From Marivivens geojensis (GTDB lineage: Bacteria > Pseudomonadota > Alphaproteobacteria > Rhodobacterales > Rhodobacteraceae), in assembly GCF_023540835.1 (NCBI RefSeq), contig NZ_JALKCU010000001.1:248001-312000 (forward strand): a DNA stretch of 64,000 bases, given 5' to 3'. Both the position numbers and the translations under genes were made by a program. Each line of letters starts with the position of its first letter. Position 1 is the stretch's first letter. The notes under the pieces are model-generated. The model did no database searches, was not told the origin of the DNA, and saw only the letters and a list, made by a program, of their open reading frames with translations. Shown one piece after another: positions 46,697-56,284 of the stretch.

Positions 46697-47506
46697 ATGA
46701 CAGATTTACCTGGTATTGTGATCACCGGAGCTTCGGGCCGTATGGGTCAGATGCTGATCAAAACTGTGGTCGAATCGGACAAGGCGCGTCTCGTTGGTGC
46801 GATTGAACGGGCGGGCCATGCATGGGTTGGTCAGGATGTTGGCGTCGCCATGGGTGGCGCTGCGCTGGGCGTGACTGTTACGGATGATACGGCAGCGGCG
46901 TTTGCGAGTGCTGATGCTGTCATTGATTTTACAGCGCCGGTTGCGACAATTTCCTTTGCCCAAGAAGCAGCAAAAGCAGGCGTTGTGCATGTGATTGGGA
47001 CCACAGGTTTCGAAGACGAACATTTGTCAGAGGTTGCGGTCGCCGCTGCTAAGACGCCGATCATTCGTGCAGGGAATATGTCGCTGGGTGTGAACCTTCT
47101 GACTGTCCTCGCTAAGAAAGTCGCTGCGGCACTGGATGATGATTTCGACATCGAGATCATTGAGGCGCACCACAACAAGAAAGTGGATGCTCCGTCAGGG
47201 ACTGCGTTGATGTTGGGTGAAGCTGCTGCCGAAGGGCGCGGGGTGTCGCTCAAGGACGTCCGCGATTCGGGGCGTGACGGAATTACGGGCGCGCGCAACA
47301 AAGGCGACATCGGTTTTGCGGTCGTTCGTGGCGGCGATATCGTTGGCGAACACGACGTGATGTTTGCCGCTGCTGGCGAACGGATCGTGCTTCGCCACAT
47401 CGCGACAGACCGCGCTGTTTTCGCTCGTGGCGCTCTCAAGGCTGCGCTTTGGGGGCAGGGCAAACCTGCTGGCGAATATTCGATGATCGACGTTCTGGGC
47501 CTTTAA
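46697..47506 (+). CDS. dapB: 4-hydroxy-tetrahydrodipicolinate reductase
   Basis: DapB reduces HTPA to tetrahydrodipicolinate in lysine and meso-DAP synthesis. The 269-residue enzyme has the NAD(P) motif [14 protein letters not shown], the IGTTGFEDE segment, and the substrate-binding [19 protein letters not shown]. The start [14 protein letters not shown] follows an AAGGAA ribosome-binding site, so the 23 upstream codons are not used. It is divergent from rbfA. Confidence 0.96.
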   Translation: MTDLPGIVITGASGRMGQMLIKTVVESDKARLVGAIERAGHAWVGQDVGVAMGGAALGVTVTDDTAAAFASADAVIDFTAPVATISFAQEAAKAGVVHVIGTTGFEDEHLSEVAVAAAKTPIIRAGNMSLGVNLLTVLAKKVAAALDDDFDIEIIEAHHNKKVDAPSGTALMLGEAAAEGRGVSLKDVRDSGRDGITGARNKGDIGFAVVRGGDIVGEHDVMFAAAGERIVLRHIATDRAVFARGALKAALWGQGKPAGEYSMIDVLGL

Positions 47507-47516
47507 TACAGGCCGA

Positions 47517-47690
47517 TCAGAAGTCGATCGCGATTCCTTTTTTCTCCCAATCACCAAAGCGCACGGCCTCTGGGCCGTCGCGTCCGCCGAGTTCTGTGGG
47601 CAGGTCCAACGGCTTTGCAGCTTTGCGGCGTTCTTCGGCTTCGGCCAATGCGCGGAGTGCTGCGGGCGGTAGGTCTTTTTGATCAGTCAT
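47517..47690 (-). CDS. DUF1674 family protein (SdhAF4-like)
   Basis: This 57-residue protein has the characteristic C-terminus of the family, GGRDGPEAVRFGDWEKKGIAIDF-like (conserved GDWEKKG and terminal DF). DUF1674 includes eukaryotic SDHAF4, an assembly factor of succinate dehydrogenase; a similar role in bacteria is possible. The start MTDQKDLPPAALRAL is used because the upstream 19 codons differ from the family. It is divergent from rsmB. Confidence 0.85.
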   Translation of the reverse strand: MTDQKDLPPAALRALAEAEERRKAAKPLDLPTELGGRDGPEAVRFGDWEKKGIAIDF

Positions 47691-47756
47691 GGGCTTTCCT
47701 TGTCCCTGTGGTTCCTCTGATATAGTCGGGGTTATCTTTACGGCCAAGAGGACGCC

Positions 47757-49028
47757 ATGACACAGACCGGCATTGCCCCGCGCCTAGCTGCGCATAGACT
47801 GCTAAACGCCGTGACCGAAGATGGTCGTCTTTTGTCCGAAGTGACAGCGCATCATTTGGCCAAGCTCGAACCTGAAGATCGCGCACGTGCGCAGCGTTTG
47901 GTTGTCGATACCCTGCGTGGTTTGGGTCGTGTTGATCGTGTCTTGAAACCGCACTTACGTAAGATGCCGCCGCTGTCGGTGCAAAACGCGTTGCGGCTGG
48001 CGTCCTTTGAATTGCTGACAGGTGCGGCAGGACATGGCGTTGTGAACGCATACGTCGAAATCGTCGGTAAGGATCGCAAGACGGTTGGCCTCAAGGGGCT
48101 GGTGAACGCCGTTCTGCGCAAGGTCGCTGCCGAAGGGTCGGATAACTGGGGTAAGCTCCCCGTTCCGCAATTGCCGAAATGGCTCCGCGTTCCGTTGATT
48201 GAGGCATGGGGCAACAAAGCCGTGATGGCGATGGAGCACGTTCAGATGCGAGGCGCGCCACTGGACATCACCGTCAAAGCTGATCCTGATGCTATGGCGA
48301 CCGCATTGGGTGGTGAAGTGCTGCCGACTGGTTCTGTGCGTTTGTCTGAAGGCGGGCAGGTCTCTGCCTTGGCTGGTTTTGACGCTGGCGACTGGTGGGT
48401 TCAGGATGCTGCAGCGGCGATCCCTGTTAAGGTATTGGCCCCGAAGGCGGGGGAAACCATCCTCGACCTTTGCGCAGCCCCAGGTGGTAAGACGATGCAA
48501 TTGGCTGCGGCGGGTGCTGAGGTCACGGCGTTGGATGTTTCGGAATCGCGGATGGCGCGGGTGCAAGAAAACCTGACGCGCACGGGTCTGACGGCCAAGA
48601 TTGTTGTCGCAGATGCATTCGCGTTTGATGAAGGCGGTTTTGATGCGGTGCTGCTGGACGCACCATGTTCTGCGACGGGGACAATCCGTCGCCACCCTGA
48701 CCTACCTCATGCGAAAAACGGGAGCGAGTTTGGGGCGCTGATCGACCAACAGGTTGGTTTGATTGACCACGCATTGTCTTTGGTGAAGCCGGGTGGGCGG
48801 TTGGTGTACTGCACCTGTAGCCTTTTGCCCGATGAGGGCGAAGTGCAGATCGAAGAGCTGCTTGAACGTCATCCTGACCTGACCATTGATCGTGATGCAT
48901 TGCTGATCGACGGTGTCGATCCGGAATGGATTACCGAAGAAGGTGGTTTGCGTCTGCGCCCTGATTACTGGGCGGACAAGGGCGGCATGGACGGGTTTTA
49001 CCTTGCGGTTGTGCGAAAGCCTGCGTGA
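47757..49028 (+). CDS. rsmB: 16S rRNA (cytosine-5) methyltransferase, RsmB type
   Basis: RsmB methylates C967 of 16S rRNA. The 423-residue protein has an N-terminal NusB-like RNA-binding helical domain (LAAHRLLNAVTEDGRLLSEV). A Rossmann methyltransferase domain follows, with the SAM motif ILDLCAAPGGKTMQLA, the motif IV Cys LLDAPCSATGTIRRHPD, and the motif VI catalytic Cys YCTCSLLPDEGE. The length and order match RsmB. A heparinase-like gene and purH follow. Confidence 0.93.
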   Translation: MTQTGIAPRLAAHRLLNAVTEDGRLLSEVTAHHLAKLEPEDRARAQRLVVDTLRGLGRVDRVLKPHLRKMPPLSVQNALRLASFELLTGAAGHGVVNAYVEIVGKDRKTVGLKGLVNAVLRKVAAEGSDNWGKLPVPQLPKWLRVPLIEAWGNKAVMAMEHVQMRGAPLDITVKADPDAMATALGGEVLPTGSVRLSEGGQVSALAGFDAGDWWVQDAAAAIPVKVLAPKAGETILDLCAAPGGKTMQLAAAGAEVTALDVSESRMARVQENLTRTGLTAKIVVADAFAFDEGGFDAVLLDAPCSATGTIRRHPDLPHAKNGSEFGALIDQQVGLIDHALSLVKPGGRLVYCTCSLLPDEGEVQIEELLERHPDLTIDRDALLIDGVDPEWITEEGGLRLRPDYWADKGGMDGFYLAVVRKPA

Positions 49029-49101
49029 CACACGTTGCTTTGGAAGCTAACATCCGCGACAAAACAATGACGCGGACACCGCAGACCGAGGCAGACCTGA
49101 A

Positions 49102-50853
49102 TTGGCCCAACCAACGACACGGCGTGGGAAATATACCCATTTCATGAACCGCTTTCAGGCGCGGTTGGCTGGCCGTAAACGGCCGCCGACAGGATTTGTG
49201 TCACAGCCTGAACCACAGTCTATCGGTCTATTTGCCAAAGGTCGCCAGCTGTGCGCTGGCAACTTCTTGTTCGCTGGACAGTTGGTCGAAGCACCAGACA
49301 CGTCGATTTGGGATATCGCTACCGAAGAGTCGCCGATTGCGCCGTTGTTGCATGGCTGTGCGTGGTTAGATGATCTTGCTGCAGTCGGGGATCACAAAGC
49401 CCGCACAAAGGCGCAGGATTGGGTGTTTGAATGGATCGATCGCTACGGACGTGGTCGAGGACCGGGGTGGACGCCTGACCTCACAGGGCGGCGCCTGATC
49501 CGTTGGATCAACCACGGCTTTTTCATCATGAGGTCGCGAGAAAAAGTCGACATCGATAAATATCTGACAAGCCTTGCGCGGCAGACACTATTTTTGTCGC
49601 GCCGCTGGAAATCGACGCTGCCTGGCTTGCCGCGTTTCGAAGCGCTGTCTGGTATGATTTATGCTGGGCTTTCTCTGGAAGGAATGTCCTCGCATGTCGC
49701 GCCTGCGTTGGCAGCGCTGTCCCGTGATTGTCGGGACCAGATCGACGCTGAGGGCGGTCTGCAGACCAGAAATCCCGAAGAGCTTTTGGACGTTCTCACG
49801 CTTTTATGTTGGGTCGTTCAGGCCCTTGAGGAAAGCGAACGCCCAGTTCCTGAAACCGTTACCGCCGCGATCAACAGGATTGCGCCAACTCTGCGGGCAA
49901 TGCGTCATGCTGACGGTGGTTTGGCTCGATTCCATGGTGGGGGGCGTGGTATCGATGGGCGGCTCGATTATGCGCTAGGCGCGTCGGGGAATAAGGACCT
50001 GCCCGATCACAGTCGACATATGGGGTACGGTCGATTGGCCGCTGGGCGCACGACGGTCGTGATAGATGCGGCGCCTCCTCCGACGGGGCAGGCGAGTTAT
50101 GATGCACATGCGTCGACTTGCGCGTTTGAACTGACTTCTGGTCGCCGCCCTGTTGTTGTGTCCTGTGGGTCTGGCCGAAATTTTGGCACGGATTGGCGGA
50201 GGTTCGGTCGTGCAACGGCGAGTCACTCGACTTTATCCCTTGCTGGGTATTCGTCGTCCCGTCTGGGCGTGCCAAGTCGATTGAATGGCATCCGTCATGA
50301 GCTTTTGGTCGATACGCCTGACCTTGTTCCTGCAGAATATTCGACGACACAATTTGGCACCCGCTACGAAGTGGCCCACAATGGCTACCAAATGACCCAT
50401 GGCCTCACTCATGCGCGGACGCTGGATTTGTCAGTCGAAGGGCGCGATCTGTCGGGTGAGGATCTGCTGACCACGCTGAGCGACGCTGACAAGCTGCGGT
50501 TTGATCTCGCGTTGGAGCGTGATGCGGGGGGGATTCCTTTTGGCCTTCGGTTCCATCTGCACCCCGAAGTCGAGGCATCGTTGGATATGGGTGGTACGGC
50601 GGTGTCGCTGACACTCAAGAGTGGAGAGATTTGGGTGTTTCGGCACGATGGATCGGCTGAAATGCGTCTCGAACCGTCAGTTTTCCTAGAAAATGGCCGA
50701 CTAAAGCCCCGTGCGACACAACAAGTGGTTTTATCTGGACGCGCGATGTCCTATGCGACGCGCGTTCGCTGGACTCTGGCAAAGGCGCACGAGACACCAA
50801 ATGCGGTGCGTGATTATGCCATGGACGATCCGGCAGGGCTGGAAAACGACTGA
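49102..50853 (+). CDS. Heparinase II/III-family protein
   Basis: This 583-residue protein has an N-terminal alpha/alpha toroid-like region ([38 protein letters not shown]) and a C-terminal heparinase-type beta-sandwich ([38 protein letters not shown]). This matches the heparinase II/III family, polysaccharide lyases. Substrate is unknown; alphaproteobacteria carry this gene conserved next to rsmB and purH. It starts at a TTG (49102) by this reading; an ATG at 49144 is the alternative. Confidence 0.82.
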   Translation: MAQPTTRRGKYTHFMNRFQARLAGRKRPPTGFVSQPEPQSIGLFAKGRQLCAGNFLFAGQLVEAPDTSIWDIATEESPIAPLLHGCAWLDDLAAVGDHKARTKAQDWVFEWIDRYGRGRGPGWTPDLTGRRLIRWINHGFFIMRSREKVDIDKYLTSLARQTLFLSRRWKSTLPGLPRFEALSGMIYAGLSLEGMSSHVAPALAALSRDCRDQIDAEGGLQTRNPEELLDVLTLLCWVVQALEESERPVPETVTAAINRIAPTLRAMRHADGGLARFHGGGRGIDGRLDYALGASGNKDLPDHSRHMGYGRLAAGRTTVVIDAAPPPTGQASYDAHASTCAFELTSGRRPVVVSCGSGRNFGTDWRRFGRATASHSTLSLAGYSSSRLGVPSRLNGIRHELLVDTPDLVPAEYSTTQFGTRYEVAHNGYQMTHGLTHARTLDLSVEGRDLSGEDLLTTLSDADKLRFDLALERDAGGIPFGLRFHLHPEVEASLDMGGTAVSLTLKSGEIWVFRHDGSAEMRLEPSVFLENGRLKPRATQQVVLSGRAMSYATRVRWTLAKAHETPNAVRDYAMDDPAGLEND

Positions 50854-50866
50854 ACCGGAGAAAACG

Positions 50867-52456
50867 ATGATCGACCTTTACCCCGTGCGCCGTGCGCTGC
50901 TTTCTGTATCCGATAAAACCGGATTGATCGAACTGGGGCAGGCGCTTGCTGCTCGTGGTGTCGAGTTGTTGTCGACTGGTGGGTCGGCGAAAACCCTGCG
51001 TGATGCAGGTCTGACGGTCAAAGATGTCGCGGACATTACTGGTTTCCCCGAAATGATGGACGGTCGTGTAAAGACCCTGCACCCGAATGTGCATGGCGGC
51101 CTCCTTGCGCTGCGTGACAACGCGGATCACGTCAAAGCGATGGAAGAGCACAACATCGGTGGCATCGATCTTCTGGTTGTGAACCTTTACCCGTTCGAAG
51201 CTGCTCTGGCCCGTGGTGCGAACTACGAAGAGATGATCGAGAACATCGACATCGGTGGCCCTGCGATGATCCGCGCCTCTGCGAAAAATCACGGTTTCGT
51301 TGCGACTGTTGTAGATGTTGAAGATTACGCTGCTCTGTTGGCTGAACTGGACGCAAACGACGGTCAGACCACTTATGCGTTCCGTCAGCGTTTGGCGCAG
51401 ATCGCGTATGCACGTACTGGTGCCTATGACGCGGCTGTGTCGAACTGGATGGCCAAAGCAATTGGTGAGGACGCTCCGCGCCGCCGCGTTGTTGCTGGCG
51501 AGATCAAACAAACTCTGCGCTACGGTGAGAATCCGCACCAGAGCGCTGCGTTCTATGTTGATGGCACGGCTCGCCACGGTGTTGCGACTGCGGTTCAACA
51601 TCAGGGCAAAGAGCTGTCCTATAACAACATCAACGACACCGACGCGGCCTATGAACTGGTTGCAGAGTTCGATCCGGCAAAAACTGCTGCCGTTGCGATC
51701 ATCAAGCACGCAAACCCTTGTGGCGTTGCGCAAGGTGCGACCTTGATTGAAGCTTACCAAAAGGCATTCGATTGTGACCGCACTTCGGCGTTTGGTGGCA
51801 TTGTTGCGTTGAACCAGCCGCTCGACGCGGAAACCGCGCAAGCGATCACCGAAATCTTTACCGAGGTCGTTATCGCGCCAGGTGCATCGGACGAAGCGAA
51901 GGCGATCTTTGCCGCTAAGAAAAACCTGCGTCTTTTGACTACCGAAGGTTTGCCGAATGTCCTCGACACATCGTTCACTGTCCGTCAGGTCGCGGGCGGT
52001 ATGCTTGTGCAGGACAAAGACGCTGGCTTTATCGGTATGGACGATCTGAAGGTTGTGACTAAAAAAGCCCCGACCGATGAACAAATGGCTGACCTTCTGT
52101 TCGCGTGGAAAGTTGGCAAGCACGTCAAATCGAACGCGATTGTCTACGTCAAAGACGGTGCAACGGTTGGCGTTGGTGCAGGCCAGATGAGCCGAGTCGA
52201 CTCTGCCTTGATTGCAGCGAAAAAAGCCGAGCGTATGGCGGATGTTCTGGGCCTTCCCGCGCCGCTGACCATCGGCTCTGCTGTTGCCTCTGACGCGTTC
52301 TTCCCGTTCCCTGACGCTCTTATGGAAGCCGCTGCTGCCGGTGCGACCTGCGTGATCCAGCCGGGTGGTTCGATGCGTGATGATGAAGTTATTGCAGCGG
52401 CAGATGAAGCAGGCCTTGCGATGGTCTTTACTGGCATGCGCCACTTCCGTCACTGA
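50867..52456 (+). CDS. purH: AICAR transformylase/IMP cyclohydrolase (PurH)
   Basis: PurH carries out the last two steps of IMP synthesis. The 529-residue bifunctional enzyme has the N-terminal IMP cyclohydrolase domain ([48 protein letters not shown]). The AICAR transformylase domain follows ([43 protein letters not shown]). A GGAG sits seven bases before the ATG at 50867. It is coupled to lspA by an overlapping stop/start (TGATG). Confidence 0.97.
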   Translation: MIDLYPVRRALLSVSDKTGLIELGQALAARGVELLSTGGSAKTLRDAGLTVKDVADITGFPEMMDGRVKTLHPNVHGGLLALRDNADHVKAMEEHNIGGIDLLVVNLYPFEAALARGANYEEMIENIDIGGPAMIRASAKNHGFVATVVDVEDYAALLAELDANDGQTTYAFRQRLAQIAYARTGAYDAAVSNWMAKAIGEDAPRRRVVAGEIKQTLRYGENPHQSAAFYVDGTARHGVATAVQHQGKELSYNNINDTDAAYELVAEFDPAKTAAVAIIKHANPCGVAQGATLIEAYQKAFDCDRTSAFGGIVALNQPLDAETAQAITEIFTEVVIAPGASDEAKAIFAAKKNLRLLTTEGLPNVLDTSFTVRQVAGGMLVQDKDAGFIGMDDLKVVTKKAPTDEQMADLLFAWKVGKHVKSNAIVYVKDGATVGVGAGQMSRVDSALIAAKKAERMADVLGLPAPLTIGSAVASDAFFPFPDALMEAAAAGATCVIQPGGSMRDDEVIAAADEAGLAMVFTGMRHFRH

Positions 52457-52959
52457 TGACTGGGCGCGCAACACGTAACGGATTCCGGCTCGTCTTTTGG
52501 GCCGGATTCTGGACCTTCCTTTTGGATCAGATCACCAAATTTTTGGTGGTACACGTTCTGGGCCTGCGCGTGCTCGAACGGATCGAAGTCTTGCCACCGT
52601 TCATTGAATTTCGGATGGCGTGGAACCCTGGCGTGAATTTCGGCCTCTTTGCGGGGTTCGATATGCGTTGGGCATTGATTGCGCTGGCGATTGGTATCTC
52701 GGGCTTTGTCCTTTGGTGGCTCAAGTGGGAAGGCGGCAATCGTTGGACCTATCTGTCGGCAGGTCTGTTGATTGGCGGTGCGATTGGCAACGTGGTCGAT
52801 CGGGTCCTCTACGGGGCGGTGGCAGATTTCCTGAATATGTCCTGCTGTGGCTTTGAAAATCCCTATGCGTTTAACGTTGCAGATATCGCTATTTTTGTAG
52901 GTGCGTTTGGGCTTGTGATCTTTACCGGAGAGCGGAAGCCCGCCAAGCCACAGAAATAG
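52456..52959 (+). CDS. lspA: Lipoprotein signal peptidase (signal peptidase II)
   Basis: LspA cleaves the signal peptide of prolipoproteins after diacylglyceryl transfer. The 167-residue protein has four membrane helices and the catalytic aspartates D124 (GAVADFLNM) and D143 (NVADIAIF). The NPGVNFGLFAG and GGAIGNVVDRVLYG segments are also present. The gene overlaps the purH stop (TGATG). It is followed by a DUF3035 lipoprotein gene, whose product needs LspA for maturation. Confidence 0.96.
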   Translation: MTGRATRNGFRLVFWAGFWTFLLDQITKFLVVHVLGLRVLERIEVLPPFIEFRMAWNPGVNFGLFAGFDMRWALIALAIGISGFVLWWLKWEGGNRWTYLSAGLLIGGAIGNVVDRVLYGAVADFLNMSCCGFENPYAFNVADIAIFVGAFGLVIFTGERKPAKPQK

Positions 52960-53018
52960 ACCCCGTGACGTGCGGCTAATCCTGCGCTAAACAAAAGGCG
53001 AAGACCGGAGGGTATCAA

Positions 53019-53516
53019 ATGCGTGGACTAGTACTGGCCCTATGTGCGGCGCTGACGTTGTCGGCCTGTGGCGGCGGTGATCGCACCCTTCATAAGACCA
53101 GTTTGACGGATGGGTCGCCTGATGAATTTGGCGTCCAACCCACGCGCACCTTGGAACTTCCGCAGTCGATGAACCTGTTGCCTACCCCGACTCCGGGTGG
53201 GGTGAACCTTGCGGATGCAAACCCTCAAGCGGATGCCATCGCGGTTCTGGGTGGATCTGTGACAGGTGGTGTTGGTGGCGATGGGGCACTGATGGCGCAA
53301 GTGTCCCGTTTCGGTGTCGATCCGTCGATCCGTTCTGTTTTGGCGGCTGAGGATGCTGCGTTCCGCAAACGTCGCACCAATTTGTCGCTGTTCCGTATCT
53401 TTAATCGCGATCGCTACTTCCAAGCGTATCGTGGTCAATCTTTGGATGCCTATGCAGAGCTAGAGCGGTTCCGCTCTTTGGGTGCTGCGGTGCCATCTGC
53501 TCCCCCAGCTAACTGA
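53019..53516 (+). CDS. DUF3035 lipoprotein, BamF-like
   Basis: This 165-residue lipoprotein (signal LALCAALTLSAC) has the motif SPDEFGVQPTRTLELP. This P-D-E-F pattern is shared with the BamC/BamF-type outer-membrane assembly lipoproteins, and the DUF3035 family as I remember it. The rest is Gly- and Ala-rich until a basic region RKRRTNLSLFRIFNRDRYF. A role in outer-membrane protein assembly is possible but not shown here. It lies between lspA and the M16 pair. Confidence 0.7.
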   Translation: MRGLVLALCAALTLSACGGGDRTLHKTSLTDGSPDEFGVQPTRTLELPQSMNLLPTPTPGGVNLADANPQADAIAVLGGSVTGGVGGDGALMAQVSRFGVDPSIRSVLAAEDAAFRKRRTNLSLFRIFNRDRYFQAYRGQSLDAYAELERFRSLGAAVPSAPPAN

Positions 53517-53594
53517 CGGTAACAACTGCGTTTCCCCGTCTTGCGGTGGCCGCCCTGTGGGGTAGGTTCAACGGGACCCTGTTGGAGGATGCGT

Positions 53595-54923
53595 ATGTTC
53601 CGAACTTTGTTTGCTGCCCTGTCCCTTTTGGCCATGCCTGCCATCGCCGAAGAGGTGACGACCTTTACCCTCGATAACGGGATGGATGTGGTGGTCATTG
53701 AAGATCACCGTGCCCCTGTCGTTGTGCATATGGTTTGGTATCGGCGGGGTTCTGCGGATGAACCGTTGGGACAATCGGGTGTCGCGCATTTCTTGGAACA
53801 TCTGTTGTTCAAGGCGACCGATAACATGTCGTCGGGTGAACTGTCTGAGGTCGTTGCTGCGAACGGCGGGTCGGATAACGCGTTCACGAGTTATGATTAT
53901 ACTGCCTATTATCAGAGGGTTGCGGCAGATCGATTGCCGTTGATGATGCAGATGGAAGCCGATCGGATGGTTAATCTGCGGCTGTCCGCAGCCGACATCG
54001 CCACTGAACGTGATGTGATCCTCGAAGAGCGCAATATGCGAGTGGAGAACAATCCGTCTGCCTTGGCGCGTGAGCAGATGATGGCGGCGCAGTATTTGAA
54101 CCACCGTTACGGCGTACCTGTGATCGGTTGGAAACACGAGATGGAGAGTCTCGAGCTAGAGGACGCACTGTCGTTTTACGACCTCTACTACAGCCCCAAT
54201 AATGCCGTTCTAGTCGTTGCTGGTGATGTTGATCCGAACGAAGTTCGCACTCTTGCAGATCAGTATTATGGCGTGATCCCGCCCGAAGAAAACTTGCCCG
54301 AGCGTCTCCGCGCCGAAGAACCTCCACAAACTGCCGCGCGTCGTTTGACCTTTGTCGATCCGCGCGTGTCGCAACCTTATTTGGCGCGCAGCTATTTGGC
54401 GCCTGAACGAGATAGTGGTGATCAACGGAAAGCCGCTGCGCTCGTCTATTTGGCCGAAATGCTTGGCGGTTCGCCTTTTTCGTCGGCTCTTGGAACGGCA
54501 CTCCAATTTGATGCGCAGCTCGCCGTTTATACGGGAGCTGGCTACGATGCCGATAAATTGGATGACACGACATTTACCCTGAGTGTCGCGCCTGCTGAGG
54601 GCGTAGCCCTGTCCGCAGTCGAGGCCGCGATGGACGCTGCGATTGCTGATTTCCTTGCCTCGGAGGTTGACCCCAATCGTTTGGAGAGCATTCGCACTCA
54701 ACTTCGCGCGGGGCAGATTTACGCACGTGATAACGTTGAAGGGCTGGCCAATCGATATGGCGCGGCACTTTCTCAAGGGTTAACCGTTCAGGACGTTCAG
54801 GATTGGCCAGCGGTTCTAGAGGCCGTAACCGCCGAAGACATCAAAGCCGTCGCTGCAGAAGTTTTGGATCCCAAGAGGTCCGTCACGATGTGGGTTGCCG
54901 CTAGCGAAGGAGAGCTTAAATGA
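53595..54923 (+). CDS. M16-family zinc metallopeptidase (catalytic partner)
   Basis: This 442-residue periplasmic protein has a signal peptide (LFAALSLLAMPAIA) and the inverted zinc motif HFLEH at 65-69, with the third ligand Glu at 145 (RDVILEERNM). It is a zinc-dependent peptidase of the pitrilysin/processing-peptidase family. GGAGG precedes the ATG at 53595. Its gene overlaps the next M16 gene by four bases (ATGA), implying a two-subunit enzyme. Confidence 0.92.
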   Translation: MFRTLFAALSLLAMPAIAEEVTTFTLDNGMDVVVIEDHRAPVVVHMVWYRRGSADEPLGQSGVAHFLEHLLFKATDNMSSGELSEVVAANGGSDNAFTSYDYTAYYQRVAADRLPLMMQMEADRMVNLRLSAADIATERDVILEERNMRVENNPSALAREQMMAAQYLNHRYGVPVIGWKHEMESLELEDALSFYDLYYSPNNAVLVVAGDVDPNEVRTLADQYYGVIPPEENLPERLRAEEPPQTAARRLTFVDPRVSQPYLARSYLAPERDSGDQRKAAALVYLAEMLGGSPFSSALGTALQFDAQLAVYTGAGYDADKLDDTTFTLSVAPAEGVALSAVEAAMDAAIADFLASEVDPNRLESIRTQLRAGQIYARDNVEGLANRYGAALSQGLTVQDVQDWPAVLEAVTAEDIKAVAAEVLDPKRSVTMWVAASEGELK

Positions 54924-56230
54924 TCCGTCTTATCGCTGCTTTTGTTTTCGGTTTAAATGCGATTGCCGCCAATGCCGACGTTGCCATTCAGGAACTCACA
55001 ACGCCATCGGGCATCAATGTATGGCTTGTAGAAGAGCATTCTATTCCCTTCGTTGCGCTCGAGATAAACTTTGTCGGCGGGACGGCCTTGGATGAGGATG
55101 GAAAGCGCGGCGCGACAAATTTGATGATGGCCCTGATCGAGGAAGGTTCGGGCGACATGATCGCGCAAGAGTTTCAGGCGGCTCGAGAGGCGTTAGCTGC
55201 GACATACGAATTCGATTCCTACGACGACGGCGTGACCATTTCAGCGAAGTTTCTGACCGAAAATCGCGATCAGGCGGTCGCACTTCTGGCTCAAGCGATC
55301 AATCAACCGCGGTTCGATCAAGACGCCATAGACCGCGTGCGGGGGCAGGTTCTGGCCAATATCGCGTCCAGCGCGAAGAACCCTAATCGGATAGCTGGAG
55401 AGGCATTCTACAGCGCGGCGTTTGGTGATCATCCTTATGGTTCGGACGACAGTGGAACTGTTGAGACAGTCAACGCGCTGACCCAAGACGATATGTTCAC
55501 AGCCCACCGTAACGCTTTGGTGCGGTCCCGTGCCTATGTGTCTGTCGTTGGCGATATTGATGCAGAGGCCGTTGGTCCGATGGTTGATCAGCTTTTGGCT
55601 GGATTGCCAGAAGATGGTCCCGCGTTGCCTGATCATGTGGATTTTGGCCTGACGGGTGGGGTGACGGTTGTGCCGTTTGATACCCCGCAATCTGTTGCTC
55701 TATTTGGTCAGGCGGGGCTAAAGCGCGATGATGAGGATTTCTTTGCGGCCTACATCTTGAACACCATTTTAGGTGGTAATGGCCCTCAATCAATCCTGAT
55801 GGAAGAGGTGCGCGAAAAGCGCGGTCTGACCTATGGAATTTATTCGTATTTGGTCCCCAAGGATCACGCAGAAATGTGGCTGGGGTCGGTGGCATCAGCG
55901 AACGAGCGGATGGTCGAAACGTTGGATGTTGTCATGGATCAGTGGTCGCGCGTTGCGACCGTGGGTGTCTCCCAAGAAGAGCTTGATGCCGCGAAGACCT
56001 ACCTGACGGGGGAATATCCGCTTCGTTTTGATAGCAATCAAGCGATCGCGGGCATCATGGTTGGAATGCAGGTCGAGGGGCTTCCGGTCGACTATGTGAT
56101 CCATCGAAATGACTACATCAACGCGGTGACATTGGACGATGTGAACCGAGTGGCGCGTGAAATCCTCGATCCCGAAGCCTTGCATTTCGTGGTTGTCGGG
56201 CAGCCTGTCGGGCTGGAAACGACAGAGTAA
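54920..56230 (+). CDS. M16-family protein without the zinc motif (non-catalytic partner)
   Basis: This 436-residue protein has a signal peptide (IAAFVFGLNAIAANA) and the M16 fold, but the HxxEH motif is absent: the equivalent region reads RGATNLMMALIEEGSG. The C-terminal R/Y pair is present as EKRGLTYGIYSY. This is typical of the non-catalytic subunit in two-component M16 peptidases. It is coupled to the catalytic gene by a four-base overlap. Confidence 0.9.
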   Translation: MIRLIAAFVFGLNAIAANADVAIQELTTPSGINVWLVEEHSIPFVALEINFVGGTALDEDGKRGATNLMMALIEEGSGDMIAQEFQAAREALAATYEFDSYDDGVTISAKFLTENRDQAVALLAQAINQPRFDQDAIDRVRGQVLANIASSAKNPNRIAGEAFYSAAFGDHPYGSDDSGTVETVNALTQDDMFTAHRNALVRSRAYVSVVGDIDAEAVGPMVDQLLAGLPEDGPALPDHVDFGLTGGVTVVPFDTPQSVALFGQAGLKRDDEDFFAAYILNTILGGNGPQSILMEEVREKRGLTYGIYSYLVPKDHAEMWLGSVASANERMVETLDVVMDQWSRVATVGVSQEELDAAKTYLTGEYPLRFDSNQAIAGIMVGMQVEGLPVDYVIHRNDYINAVTLDDVNRVAREILDPEALHFVVVGQPVGLETTE

Positions 56231-56284
56231 TGTTCACGTAATACCCCTGTTAGAATCGTGTGGGGCCGTGCTAAACCTTGTGGC

